Source: CAWFPR01 sp963817635 (GTDB lineage Bacteria > Acidobacteriota > Vicinamibacteria > Vicinamibacterales > 2-12-FULL-66-21). Taken from it: a stretch of 64,000 bases of DNA. The notes beneath the pieces are model-generated. The model made no database searches and was not told the DNA's origin. It saw only the letters and a list, made by a program, of their open reading frames with translations. Each line of letters opens with the position of its first letter. The stretch's first letter is position 1. The translations under genes and the position numbers were made by a program. Where the stretch lies: positions 124,001 through 188,000 of the forward strand of contig CAWFPR010000003.1 of assembly GCA_963817635.1 (NCBI GenBank). The letters run 5' to 3'. Positions 1-11,809 of the stretch are shown here, piece after piece.

Positions 1-1118
1 GCGCCGCCACGCCCGCCAGCAGCCGCACCGCGAGACGTCCCCGGCTCCTGACCGGGAACGGCCACGTCGCGCGCCGTACCGGTTCGGAAGAGCGCCTCCT
101 GCACCCCTCGAGCGCCGTGCCCATCTCGACGGCCGTCTGGTAGCGCAGGCGCGGATCCGAGGCAAGGCCGCGTGCGATCACGTCGGCCAGCATCGGCGGC
201 ACGCGGCTGGTCGTGCTGTCGGCGCGGGGAAGCGTCTCGAGCGCCGCCATCAGGAGGTCCAGCGGCTCGGTCGACGCGACGGGCCGGCGGCCGGTGGCCA
301 TCTCGAAGAGAATCACGCCGAGGCTGAAGAGGTCGCTGCGCTCATCGGCGGTCTGTCCGAGCAGCTGCTCCGGGGCCATGTACGGGCGGCGTGCCTGGCT
401 GCACGGTACGCGACGGTGCCAGCACGGCGGCGTCCGTCCTCGTCGTCGCCGTCGCCGCCGGGGCGCGGCCGATTGCGACCCCGAAGTCGAGCACCTTGAC
501 CGAACCGTCCGCGGTCACCTGGATGTTGGCCGGCTTGAGGTCGCGATGCACGATCCCGCCGCTGTGCGCCGCGGCGAGCGCCCCGGCAAGCTGGCACCCG
601 ATGGCGACGACGCGATCGATGGGCAGAAGCCCGCGCCGGAGGAGAACGGCGAGGCTCTCGCCCTCGACGTATTCCATGACGATGAAGGCGCGCCCCTCGT
701 GCTCGAGCACGTCGTGTACCGCCGCGACATGGGGATGGGATATCCGCGCCGCGGCGCGCGCCTCGCGGATCACGCGCTCCTGGAGATCGGTGCCCTCCGC
801 CGTCGAAGGCAACAGGCACTTGAGCGCGACATGCCGATCGAGCCGCGAATCCTGCGCGAGGAACACTTCGCCCATGCCGCCTCGGCCAAGACGATGCAGC
901 ACGACATAAGGCCCGATGCGGGCGCCGGTCGGTATTTCGGGGAAGTCCCGCGAAACGAACCCGGGCGCGTCCGCGCCGGCCGTGAGGAGGGCGGCCAATC
1001 CTTCGCGCAGTGACGGATCGCGACACTGCTCCCTGAGAAACCGCTCACGGTCGGACTGCGGCCGTTCCATGGCGGCAAGGACCAGCTCTTTCGTGCGTTC
1101 CCACGATGTTCCGCTCAT
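1..1118 (-). CDS. Eukaryote-type Ser/Thr protein kinase, 5' part (runs off window start), one frameshift
   Basis: Cytoplasmic protein kinase of the bacterial Pkn family. After about 70 residues of a small helical N-terminal region come the glycine loop (LGRGGMGEVFLA), the VAIK-type lysine (HVALKCL), the catalytic loop HRDLKPAN and the DFG motif (VLDFGVA). Near 384-386 the frame changes: deleting one base of a GGG run (plus strand) joins GTPP to YMAPEQLLGQTADERSDLFS, the APE and subdomain IX motifs. The open frame then continues to the window edge and ends in a hydrophobic stretch that could start a transmembrane helix. I chose the ATG at 1118 (MSGTSWERT) because the kinase-family N-terminus fits it; an in-frame upstream start at 1184 is possible. 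It is divergent from recQ. The frameshift is probably a sequence error. Confidence 0.85.
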
Positions 1119-1346
1119 CGAACCGCCTGCAGGCGTTCCTCCGCACGCGATGCGCGTCGGTCCGGGACGCTGGAGCGAAGGCATAGTATGCCGGGCCCCA
1201 GACCATGTAAAGCGGCGCGGCCGTCGCTCATCCCGGGCCGGCGCCAGCGATGCCGTTCTGCCCGAGCCGACTTTTTAGGCTTGCGCGCGGCCCCTCGACG
1301 ATGGCATCGTCGTCATCGTCGAGGCCGGGGGAGACGAACGACCACC

Positions 1347-3053
1347 ATGACCACGACGTGTGCCCCCGCCGGCGAACTGCTGCCGCACCTTCAGGCCCGC
1401 TTCGGCCATCACGACTTCCGTCCCGGACAGGAACAGGTGGTGAGCGCAGTCCTGAGGGGGCGCGATGTGCTCGCCGTCATGCCGACCGGGTCGGGAAAGT
1501 CGCTCGGCTATCAACTGCCCGCCGTGGTCCTGCCCGGAACGACGCTCGTCGTCTCGCCGCTGATTTCCCTGATGAAGGATCAGGTCGACGAGCTCAATCG
1601 GCGAGGGATCCAGTCGGGCGCCCTGCACTCGATGCTGTCAGGCGGCAGCCGGCTGGAGGTGATGCGCGCCGCGCGCTCAGGCCAACTGCGGCTGCTGTAC
1701 GTCGCGCCGGAGCGGTTCGCGTCCGACGAATTCCTCCGGCTCCTCCAGGACCTCACGATTGCGCGCTTCGTCATCGACGAGGCGCACTGCGTGTCGGAGT
1801 GGGGCCACGATTTCCGCCCGGACTATCGCCGCCTGCGGGCGGCGGCGGCGGCGTGCCGTCCCATCGACCCCACCATGTCGCGGCCGCCCATCGCGGCGTT
1901 CACCGCGACGGCCACTCCGGAGGTTCGCGCCGACATCGTCGCCATGGTGGGCCTGCGCGACCCGGAGATTCTCGTCGCCGGTTTCGATCGGCCCAACATC
2001 TACCTCCGGGTCACGCGGCTCGACGACGAGGCGGAGAAGCCGGAGCTGCTTCCGGGCCTGGTCAGCGGCCGTCGCGCCCTCGTGTATGCGGCAACCCGGC
2101 GCAGCACGGAAGCCGCTGCGGCAACGCTGCAGGCGGCTGGCGTCGAGGCCGCCGCGTACCACGCGGGGCTCGAGGATGCGGAACGCACGCGCGTGCAGGA
2201 TGCCTTCGCTGCCGGATCCCTGCGCGTCGTCTGTGCCACCAACGCCTTCGGGATGGGGATCGATCGTCCGGACGTGGACGCCGTCGTCCACTTCGCGATT
2301 CCCGGGTCGGTCGAAGCCTACTATCAGGAGATCGGCCGCGCGGGCCGCGACGGACGTCCGGCGACCGCCACGTTGTTGTGGGACTACGCCGACGTGGCGA
2401 CGCGGCAGTTCCTCATCGACAGCCCGCGGCGCGGCAAGCCGCCTCGCGGGCCATCGGCGGGCGCCGTAGCCGGCCAGGCGATGGAGCCGGCCGACACCGC
2501 GCGACGCAGGGAGATCGAGCACCGCAAGCTCCAGCGGATGATCGCGTATGCCGACACGGCGGACTGCCTGCGGGCGACGATACTCCGCTACTTCGGCGAT
2601 CCAACGGCCGGCCACCCCTGCCAGGCATGCGGCAACTGCCAGCCACACGGGATCGATGCGTACGAGCGGGAACTCGTGCGGAAGATCCTCTCTGGCGTGG
2701 CACGCGCCCGAGGGCGCTATGGCGAGGGGAAGATCCTGGCGATGCTGATGGGCCAGACGGGCGACCTGCCGCCCGGCCTGGCCACGCTGTCAACCGCGGG
2801 CCTGCTTCGACAGGAGGATTCCCGGACGATCGGACGATGGCTCGAGGCGGCGGTGGCCGGCGGCCTGGTCGAGGTGTCGAGCGACAGACATCGGACCCTC
2901 AGCCTCACGGCGCTGGGGCACGATGTGATGACCGGACGCGCGCGGGACCCGGACATTCAGCCAGCCGCCAGCGCGGCCGGCCTGCTGTCGCGGCGGCGCT
3001 TCCGGACGCGCGGCAGGGCCCATCGCCGCCCCAGGTGGCTGGACGAATGGTGA
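1347..3053 (+). CDS. recQ: ATP-dependent DNA helicase RecQ
   Basis: Superfamily 2 3'-5' DNA helicase of recombination and repair, about 568 residues. The motifs come in RecQ order: Walker A (MPTGSGKSLGYQ), DEAH box followed by the RecQ-typical CVSEWGHDFRPDY, motif III FTATATP, and motif VI QEIGRAGRDGR. A zinc-binding segment follows with cysteines in CLRA..HPCQACGNC, then a C-terminal winged-helix-like (RQC-type) region. No HRDC domain is obvious at the C-terminus, which ends in an Arg-rich tail. I place the start at the ATG at 1347, which precedes the usual short N-terminus before the FRPGQ motif and has a G-rich stretch upstream. An in-frame start at 1188 would add about 53 unlike residues. 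The gene is unbroken. Confidence 0.95.
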   Translation: MTTTCAPAGELLPHLQARFGHHDFRPGQEQVVSAVLRGRDVLAVMPTGSGKSLGYQLPAVVLPGTTLVVSPLISLMKDQVDELNRRGIQSGALHSMLSGGSRLEVMRAARSGQLRLLYVAPERFASDEFLRLLQDLTIARFVIDEAHCVSEWGHDFRPDYRRLRAAAAACRPIDPTMSRPPIAAFTATATPEVRADIVAMVGLRDPEILVAGFDRPNIYLRVTRLDDEAEKPELLPGLVSGRRALVYAATRRSTEAAAATLQAAGVEAAAYHAGLEDAERTRVQDAFAAGSLRVVCATNAFGMGIDRPDVDAVVHFAIPGSVEAYYQEIGRAGRDGRPATATLLWDYADVATRQFLIDSPRRGKPPRGPSAGAVAGQAMEPADTARRREIEHRKLQRMIAYADTADCLRATILRYFGDPTAGHPCQACGNCQPHGIDAYERELVRKILSGVARARGRYGEGKILAMLMGQTGDLPPGLATLSTAGLLRQEDSRTIGRWLEAAVAGGLVEVSSDRHRTLSLTALGHDVMTGRARDPDIQPAASAAGLLSRRRFRTRGRAHRRPRWLDEW

Positions 3054-3139
3054 TCGTCGCCCACGCCTCGGCCCGGCGTCATCGTGACGTGGTGGCACGT
3101 CGAGGAGCAAGCGCGGAGTTGTCGTGTGCGCTCGCGGCC

Positions 3140-6100
3140 CTACGGGAGGGGCGCTACCTCGCCGGACACGACGGCGAGGCGCTCGGCCTGGCTCGGAAGA
3201 AGTCTTTCGATGGCGCCGAACAGCGCATCTGGCTGAATAGGCTTCGAGACGTAATCGTCCATGCCGGCGGCGAGACACCGTTCGCGATCGCCCATCAGCG
3301 AATAGGCGGTCATCGCAATGATGAGAACGTGGTCGCCGGTTGCTTCTTCCTTCCTTCGAATTCTTGCGGTGGCTTCGAAGCCGTCGATCTCCGGCATCTG
3401 AACGTCCATGAGGACGAGGTCGAAGTGCTTCCCGGTCAAGCCGGTCGATCGCCTCACGCCCATTCGCGCACGTGACGACGCGGTGCCCGTGTTTCTTCAG
3501 CACACCTGAAGCGACGAGCTGGTTCACCACGTTGTCCTCGGCCAGCAGAATGCGCAGCGACGTTCGCTGCCGGGGCAGCGGCAGATCCGCCGTCGGCGCC
3601 GGCATGGCCTCGAGACGCGGGGAGCCCGTTACCTGCAGGATGGCGGCGAGCAGTTCGGCTTCGCCAACCGGCTTGGTGAGATAGCCCGCCAGACCCAGTG
3701 CGCGGCAGCGCGCGACATCGTCGCGGTGTCCCTTCGCGGTCAGCATCATGATGGTGGGGACCGACAGCGTGGGGCTCTCGCGGATCGCCTCCGCCAGACG
3801 GAGTCCATCAGTGTCGGCCGTCTTGCCATCGGACAGCACGACGGTGAAGGGCTCGCGGGCCGCGACGGCGTGCGCCAGCATCCGGAGGGCATGAGGACCG
3901 TCTGCCGCCTGGGCCGGGGTCATGCCCCAGCTCACGAGCAGGTCTTCGAGAAGCTCGCGATTCGTCCGATTGCTGTCCACGACCAGGATGCGGATCCCTT
4001 TCAATCGATCCGCCTCCGCGGGCTCGTGAGGTTCGACGGGGCTGGACATGCCGAAGGTGGCAGTGAAATGGAACGCGCTGCCCTGGCCGGGCGTGCTGAC
4101 GACCCAGAGACGGCCTCCCATCATCTGCACGAGCTGACGGCAAATGGTGAGCCCGAGGCCGGTGCCTCCGAAACGGCGGGTGGTCGAGCCGTCGACCTGC
4201 GCGAACGCGTCGAAGATGTGGGCCTGCTTATCGACGGGGATGCCGATGCCCGTATCCTCCACGATGAAATGCAGACACGCCGACTCCTGATCCGCCGCGT
4301 CCCGTTGCACCCGGAGGTTGACCTCACCTCGCTCGGTAAACTTCAGTGCGTTGTTCAGCAGGTTCAGGAGCACTGGCGAAGTCGGCTCGGGTCGCCAATC
4401 AGGTCGTCCGGCACGTCGGCGGCTACAACGTAGTTCAGCTCCAGCCCTTTCGGATGGGCGATCAGCGCGAGCGTCTTCAGCGTCGGCTCGATGCTGTTGC
4501 GGAGCGTGAAGGCAAAGGCTTCCATCTCGAGTTTGCCGGCCTCGATCTTCGACAGGTCCAGGATGTCGTTGATGAGGCCGAGCAGGGAGTCGGCGGAAGT
4601 GCCGACCAGTTCGGCGTAGCCGCGCTGCTCGGCGTTCAGGTCCGTGTCCAGCAGAAGGCGCGTCATGCCCATGACGCCGTTCATCGGCGTCCGGATCTCG
4701 TGGCTCATGTTCGCGAGGAACTCACTCTTGGCCCGGTTCGCCGCGTCGGCACGCAGCGTCTCGCGTTCAGCCCGGGCCTTTTCCTGGGCCAACTCGAAGG
4801 TGCGCACCGAAACCGCCTCCTCGAGCGCCTGCTGGATCTGCTGCTGGCGCAGGTTGCGTCGACGCACGATGAGCAGCAGCGCGGCCGGAGGCGTCAAACC
4901 GAGCAACGTGAAGAACCACCAGGTGCGCCACCATGGACGCCGGATCTGGAATGCGAACACGGCCGGCTGCCCGCTCCACTGGCCCCCGCCGTCGCTCGCT
5001 TCGACCTCCAGCCGGTAGTCGTTGGCCGGCAGCCCCGGGAACTGCAGTTCCCCGTTCGGGGTTTCCCGCCAGTCGCCGAACAGCGGTTGAAGCCGGTAGC
5101 GGAAGACCATTGAGCTCTCGCGGGCGAAGCTCAGTGCCGAGAAACCGCAACGCCAGGGAGTTCGAGTTGTAGCCGACGGACAGGTAGCGACCGTCGTCGA
5201 CGCGCGTCTTGCCCAGCGTCACCTGCGTGAACTGCACCGCGGGCGGCCGCGCCTCACGCATTCGACGGCCTGGCGTGAAACGCGCGACGCCGCCGCTCGT
5301 GCCGATCCACACGGTGCCGTCGGGTTCGGCCGCAAACCCCTGCAGGTCGCAATCGTCCCAGATCAGGCCATCGTTGCGATCGTACTGATGCCATCGCGTG
5401 CCGTCCCAGACGCGCACGCCCTGATCGGATCCCGACCAGAGCTGGCCTCCAGCATCGAACCCGAGGAAGTAGGTCATGTCTCCCCGCAGGCCTGCTTCGG
5501 CGCCATAGTGGGGTCATGGAGAGACGCTTCCCGTCAACCAGGATCCGCGTAAGGCTGCCGGATAACCAGTAGCCGACCCAGATCTCGCCCGTCGCGGTGG
5601 CTGCGATCGACAGCACCACGTCGTGGCGCAGGCCGTCGGTCGTGGAGATCCGGCGCCACCGGTTACCCGACAGCCGGAACAACCCGGTGCTCGTGCCGAC
5701 GAGGATCGTTCCATCGGGGCCCTCGACCACGGCCCAGCAACTCACCGCAGGAACCTCTTCCACGCGGCGGAATCGCTTGGTGGAGAGCTCGGCGACGAAC
5801 AGGCCTTTCTCGGTGGCCGCCCACACCCTGCCCGATCGATCCAGTGCCAGGGCATAAGGCGAGACGGCGGCGAGCCCTTGCGCCTCCCGGAACCAGTCGA
5901 CTTTTCCGGTGCGAGAGTCGATTCGTGCCGCGCCATTTCGCTCCGTGCCGAGCCACAGGCTTCCGTCGGGCTCCTGCCGCACAGCGTGGACCGGCATGCT
6001 TCAACCTTGTGGTCCCTCTGCCACGTCCATCGGTCGCCGACCTTCCGACCCGCGAACAGGCCGGCCTCAGTGCCGGCCATCACCGTGCCGTCGGTCAGAG

Positions 6101-7131
6101 GCAGGATTCTGGTAGACCAGCTCGCTGTCCAACCCGCTCTGGGACGTAAATCCTTCCCACTCCCGGTAGCCTCGCCATCGGGCCAGGCCGCGTCCAGCGA
6201 GCCCCACCCAGATCGAATCCTCCCGGTCTCGCAACACCGAGTACACCGGACCCAGCAGCCCCTGCTCCTTGCCCACGGTTCGAAAATGCGCGCCGTCGTT
6301 GATGGTCAGGCCTTCAATCGTCGGCACCAGCAGCCGGCCGCCGGCATCCACTGCCAGCTGGCCACCGCCGGCCGTCTGCGGAAAACCTGGATCCGATGCG
6401 TCGAAGCGGCGGCTTCCACGCCGCATGATGGCAAAGCCCTGAAGGTTGTGCACCCAAAGATCGCCGCTTCCATCCCTTCGGATGCTCATCCATTTTCCGG
6501 CGCGCAGGCCGTCCGCATCGCCGAATACCGTCACCTGATCGCCGCTCATCAGGCACAGCCGCGTACCGCAGCCGAACCACACGTCATTCCCTTCCAGGAA
6601 CACTCCATGGGTATCGGGAGCATCAGTGCCGCGAGGTCGAGCCAGCAGTCGAAAAGCCAGGGCGCTGGCGTCGGCTGGTCTCGCCACGACACCGAGACCG
6701 CGATCCGTAGCGATGAAGGTCCGGGCCCGGCCGTCGAACTGGATTGCGCTGTAGCTGTCGATACGGGCGCCTGCAGGCGGCACCGGTCCGAAACGATTCC
6801 CGTCCTGCTCGTAGAGCCCGGCCCGATACCCGACCAGCACGCGTCCGTCAGGGGTTTCGCCGAGACTCAGAACGACGTCGCGTGGAAGACCCTCGGCCGA
6901 CCCGTACCGTTGAAAGTGTTGACCGTCGTAGCGGAACACGCCGTTTTCGGTTCCGGCCCACACGAAGCCGATCCGATCCTGAAACAGCACTTTGACGGCG
7001 GCGTTGGTCAGCCCGTCCTCCGCGCCGTAGTAGCGGAAACTGGACCGCTGGGCCGACGCGGGCGGAGCCTGGGTGAGGCACGCCAGCATCAATGCGAGGT
7101 GCACGAACGGCCGCTGCGACATTGCTTTCAT
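3140..7131 (-). CDS. Hybrid sensor histidine kinase with two-component propeller and Y_Y_Y domains (six frameshifts)
   Basis: Membrane one-piece two-component sensor, about 1,330 residues after frame correction. It begins with a signal peptide (ends ASAQ), then repeated propeller blades of the type VWAGTENGVFRYDG, LWLGTERNG and VWIGTSGGVAR. A Y_Y_Y domain and one transmembrane helix (near 4880-4930) follow, then HisKA with the phospho-His in MSHEIRTPMNGV, the HATPase motifs (LLNLLNNALKF, GGTGLGLTI) and two receiver domains; the second has LMDVQMPEIDG as phosphoacceptor. The family usually senses extracellular glycans or breakdown products. The frame is lost near 6106, 5995, 5510, 5140, 4371 and 3435, and each loss is repaired by one base. 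So many clean single-base breaks with all motifs conserved argue for sequence error. It could be a recent pseudogene. Confidence 0.85.
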
Positions 7132-7406
7132 TCAGAGCACGGCGGCTCGTGGCTGGGATGGCCCTGCCCGAGCATCACGCTGCGATTCTGTACGGAACCC
7201 AAGCGAAGGGGCTCGACGGAGCCCGACGTCACCGTTGATGCACGGGGGCGGCCAAATCACTCAACGACGACGGGAACCGCCGGGGGGGCCAAAATGGGCG
7301 GTGATCCTCATGGTCGCGTCCTCCCGGTGCCGGTCAGCCGACATGAGCTTGTCGCAGGTCCGACAGCCCCACACTGTGGTTTGGCCGCCATCAGACAGGC
7401 AGGTGA

Positions 7407-9686
7407 TCAGGTCGCGGCATTGTTCGCCGCTGACGCCGGCGCCTCCTTGCGAACCAGCTTGCCGAGCGCATCGCCATCGGGGCGGACGAGTTCGGCGACG
7501 CGGGCACGATTGACGTCGGCCACGATGATCCGGCCGACATCCACCTTGACGTCGGCGAAGATGCCCAGCCGCCTCATCTTCTGCGTCTGGTGCTGGTTGT
7601 CGTCGGTCGGCGCCACGTAGTGCGCCGACACCGCCTTGTAGCGGTGCACGAGGAACAACTGGGCGAGCGTCATCAGCCGCTTCTTCCGGAGCGTCGGGTC
7701 GGTCGCTGAGTCGCGCACCGACAGAATGCTCCGGCCGCGGCGATCGTGGAAATTGGCGAACACGACGCTCGCCAGTTCGGCGTTCCGCTCGTCCAGGATG
7801 CGCAGGGCGAGCAGTTCCGACCCGGCTGTGTGCGGCCGCAGCTCGACGCGGATGGCGCGGCGGAAGTCGTTCGCGGCCCTCCAGACCTGGAGCCACTCCT
7901 CGAGGAGCCGAGTCGGCACCTCCGTCTGGATCAGGTGCTGGTGCTGGGTGGAGCCCTTCCCCATCGCCTTGGTCGCCGCGGTGCGCCCGGAGGATGCCAT
8001 CAGCGCGCCGTCGAGGCGCGGCCCGCCGACCAGCGTCTGCGGCGTCTTGTAGGGGGACTCCACCAGCCGGAACTTCCGCTGGAGACGCGCGAGCGCGAGC
8101 ATCCCCTCCTCCTTCAGCGCGCGGCGAAATCCTCGGCCGCGAGGCCGTCGATTTGATGCCCGCCGTACGTGATGAAGTTGAAGACGAACCCGAGCTTCCC
8201 CAGCTCCGCCGGAAAGCGCGTCATCTCCTCGTCGCTCATGCCGGTCGTGTCCCAGTTGAACGATGGCGAGAGATTGTAGGCGAGCATCTGCTCCGGAAAC
8301 CGCGCGTGGATGGCATCCGCGAACCTCTTCGCGTCGGCGAGAGTCGCGGTCTTCGTCTCCATCCAGAGAATGTCGGCGAACGGCGCCACCGCGAGCGATT
8401 TCGCGATCGCGTAGTCGATGCCTCCCTGGATCTGGTAGAACCCGTCCGGCGTCTTCGACAGCTCGGCGTTCCAGACGGCGTCGAGCCCGAGCGCATTCGC
8501 CTTCTCACGCGCGTCGCGCCACGACGCGCGCTCGGCAAACGCGAACCACTCGCCGGTCTCGACGTCCACGGGCTCTCCGTCAGCGGCCAGCAACGCGATG
8601 TGCTCCGCGACGGCATCTGCGTAGGTCTCGAGGCCGGCCTCTTCGCGCCACGTGTCCATGTACAGGCCACTGACGCGGTCGAGGGCAGCGTCGATGGCGG
8701 CGCCGCCCCGCAGCAGGCCTCCGGCCGCTTCCCGATCGCCGGGCCGAGCCCGGCGCTCTCGAGCCACTCCAGCGCCGAGCGGGTACCTCGTTGTCCGAGA
8801 TCCCCGACAGCAGGTGCCCGCGGACCTGCTCGACGCCCAGTTCGTGCAGGCGGCGCAGGATCGCGAACGATCCGGCCTTGAAGCTCGGAAGGTCGGTATT
8901 GGTGGCGCCGAGGATGAACGGCTGATCGCGCTCGTCGCTGCAATTGTCCAGGAACGTGGCCGACTCGGCGTCCGTGCGCGCGACGATGATGCCCGGCACG
9001 CCCATCACGTCGAGTTGCAGCCGCGCGGCGCTGAGCCGCTTGATTTGCTCGTCGACGGCAACCAGCACCTTCCCGCCCTGGTGTCCACACTTCTTCAACC
9101 CCGGCTTCTGATCCTCGATGTGGTACCCGGGCACGCCGGCCTCGACGAAACGCCGGATGAGGTTTCGCACGTGCGCATCGCCGCCGTGCCCCGTGTCGGC
9201 GTCAGCAATGATGAAGGGGCGATAATCCACCGGAGCGGCCTTCCGCTGCTCCTCCGTCATGCGCATCCGCAGGAAGTGCTGGTTCCTGTCGGCCGTCAGC
9301 AGCGCGCGCACCAGCACGGCCGCCTCGTCCGGCACCTGGCCGAGCGGATAGCTGGCCAGATCGGGCCCGGGGTCTTCCGTCGTCGATCCCTTTGCCGACG
9401 TGGCCCAGCCGCCGAGGTAGATGCCCTCGATGCCGATGCGCTTCATCGTCACGGCCTGCCCTGGCGAGTAGGGGCCGAAGGTCGTGATCGATGCGCGCTG
9501 GTCGAACAGCTCGCGGAGGCGCGCATAGAACGCCTCGGCTGCGCGGCGCGCAACCGGGTAGTCGGTCTCGATGGTGCCGCGCTGCTCGGCGACCTCGGTC
9601 GCGGTGTAGAGGCGGACGGTGTGGGCGAAACGCGGCCCGTCCATCCACTTCCGAATCGCCCCGGTCTGTGGCTCGCGTGCGCTCAT
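7407..9686 (-). CDS. aceA: Isocitrate lyase, long ICL2-type (frameshifted)
   Basis: Cleaves isocitrate to glyoxylate and succinate in the glyoxylate shunt. The corrected length is about 760 residues, the long ICL2-like form, not the usual 430. The N-terminal part holds the lyase core with the catalytic loop KKCGHQGGKVLV and metal-site region IADADTGHGGD; the middle part has FNWDTTGMSD. From about 8105 downward lies the extra C-terminal domain (LQRKFRLVESPYKTPQ to the end) characteristic of long isocitrate lyases; in mycobacterial ICL2 that domain mediates acetyl-CoA control. The frame breaks near 8790, 8745 and 8110, with homology continuous across each. The start ATG at 9686 overlaps the malate synthase stop as ATGA and has a GGAGG nine bases upstream, so the two are translationally coupled. 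Confidence 0.88.
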
Positions 9687-11621
9687 CGTGCCTCCCGGCT
9701 CCCGGCGCGCTGCGGCGCCGCGTCGAAATCGAGGTTTCCGGTCATCCGCGTGCCGTCCCGGCGGAACGCGTCCATGTACATCCGGATTCGTTCCCGCGCC
9801 TCGGCGAGGTCCCCGCTCCCGAGCGTCAGGTTCAGCAGGTCGATGTACCACGGCGCCTTGACCGGGTCGGCGACGACAGTCTCGACGATCTCGCGAGCGA
9901 CCGGCAGGCGTCGTCTCCTTCGACGCGTCGTACACGTCGCGATTGCCGGCGCGGCGCAGCTTCGCGTATTCCTCGTCGAGCAATCGGTCGAACAGTTCGC
10001 GGGTGAGCGTGTCGCCCGCCCGGACGCCGGTGGCGGGATCGTCATCGGTGAATGCGCCGGCCTTGTGCAGCCACTCCCAGAGAATGCTCACCCGAATCTC
10101 GCCGGTCGCCATATCCTCCATGAGATACAGGACGTCGTCGTTGCCAAAGAAATCTGCCGGCTTGAGCGCGGCGGCCTGGAGACCCTGGCCGAACGCGTTG
10201 CCGTACTGGAGCGCCACGCTCAGCAGATCGCGCGCGCCGCGCACGGTGCGGGGCGCCTGCTCGAGCAGCAGCAGGCCATCCGCGTCCGCTCCGGAATAGG
10301 TGAGCGGCGGGAACGTCCGCCCGAGCTGGTTCGCCTCGCCCTTCGTTTCCCACACCGGCCGGACGATGTGGACCATCTTCCAGTGGGCGACCCATTTGCC
10401 GCTGGCTCCCGCGCGCTGTTCGCGTTCGCCGCCCGCCACGGCGCGGCGCATGCCGTCCTCCACGCCGGCGCGCGATCCCACCGGGATGTTCGGCTCCATG
10501 CCCCCCTGCCACAACGCGAAGCGGCCGTCACGGTCTGGCGTGTTGACGGCGCGGCGCACGCGATCCTCGTACTCCCGCATGTAGCCGTAGGTCATCGTGA
10601 TCGCGTCGATGTTCGGATTCACGAACCCGGGATCCCAGGCCAGCGCGTCCGCGACGCTGTTGATGTAATCCCATCGCCCCGTGTTGAACCCGACGAAATG
10701 GCCGCCGAGCGCCGCGCGGATTTCCATCAGCTGGAAACTCGCCTCGAGCTGCTCGACGAGCACGTACACCTTGATCGTGCCCGGCGCGAGGTGGAGATGT
10801 TTCTCGAGCGCGTCGAGGATATCGCCCCAGAGCGCCGCTTCTTCGGCTGTCTGGATCTTGGGGAGATACAGCACGATCGATGCGCCCCGGGCCGCCAGCG
10901 CCTCGTGGTTGTTCACCACGAACAGCACGGTATCGACGATCGACGCGGACAGCCCGGAGCTGTCGGCGAGGCGCACGTGGCGATCGTCGAGGTGAAGGCC
11001 GCGCGCCCGGAAGATGACGGTGGTGAAATCGAGCTGCGTGCGCCAGTCGTCCACGATCGGCCGGCCGAAGAAGCCCAGTGCCCACTGGTTCATCTCGGAC
11101 GCCACCTGCCCGGCGACTCGCAGGAACATCGGATCGCGCGCGAGTGCCAGCTTGAGGTTGCGCTGGTTGTCGAGCGACATGGTCGAAATCTGTCCGAGGG
11201 CGTCTTCGCCGTCGAACATCCAGCCGTCGGCACCAGACAGCAACGCATACGAGGCGTTCCTGAGGCTCGATTCGAGCGGAGCGTCGGGCCGGGCGGCCGG
11301 CCCGGTGCCCTGGATCCATTGCCGCTGAAGGTCGAGCGGAATCGCGCTGCCGAGGAAGGCGCCCGCGCGCGCATCGCGAACGCGGATCGACGTGCCCGGG
11401 ATGGTGGCGCCGTCGTCCAGGAAAGTGATGCGTGCGTGATTCCGGGCGCGATCGGCACGGCGCCGGATGCGCGCCTTCATCAGCGCCCTCCGATCGTCCT
11501 CGAACCGGGAAAGCGCCGACAGAGCCTCTGTGACGTCCGCCGTGTACACGTCACCGTATGATTCCTGGAGCCCCCGTCTGAACTGAAGCGGACGCGACGG
11601 GCGGCTGGGCTGCGGATTCAC
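9683..11621 (-). CDS. aceB: Malate synthase, A-type (one frameshift)
   Basis: Condenses glyoxylate with acetyl-CoA to malate, the second shunt step. Diagnostic segments are GWMFDGEDALGQ, LYLPKIQTAEEAALW, LVEQLEASFQLMEI, GFNTGRWDYI and YGYMREYEDRV, which match the TIM-barrel core of malate synthase A. The predicted length, about 645 residues, is longer than the common 530-550 residue enzyme, mostly in the C-terminal part. Near 9910 the frame shifts, and the true end (…LPVAREIVETVVADP to SREAR) lies in another frame and terminates at 9683, overlapping the lyase start by 4 bases. I kept the first ATG at 11621. As first gene of the pair it presumably carries the promoter, in the 188-base gap before the divergent GH35 gene. 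Confidence 0.88.
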
Positions 11622-11809
11622 TCGTACACTCCTCCGAGCTCGGGATCACCTGTCAGCTCGACGTTCCCTTCGCCTAGTGCGGCTAGTATACGAGGACTCG
11701 AGGCGGGTCGCCCGGGCGCAGTTGCGCCGGCGACGGCCGGTCGCTCGACGCGACGGGCTCAGCCCCTCTCGGCGTTGAGGAGGACAGGCGTTCGTGCCAG
11801 ACTGTCGGC

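Noticed and set aside
7261..7406. A small gene with a CRTCDK motif after the isocitrate lyase
   Set aside because: The frame is open only as a readthrough of the lyase region in a second frame, with no start codon or ribosome site of its own.
8652..11561. A 969-codon plus-strand frame opposite the malate synthase and lyase genes
   Set aside because: It is antisense to clear enzymes, Arg/Ala/Pro/Gly-rich without motifs, as expected of a shadow frame in GC-rich DNA.
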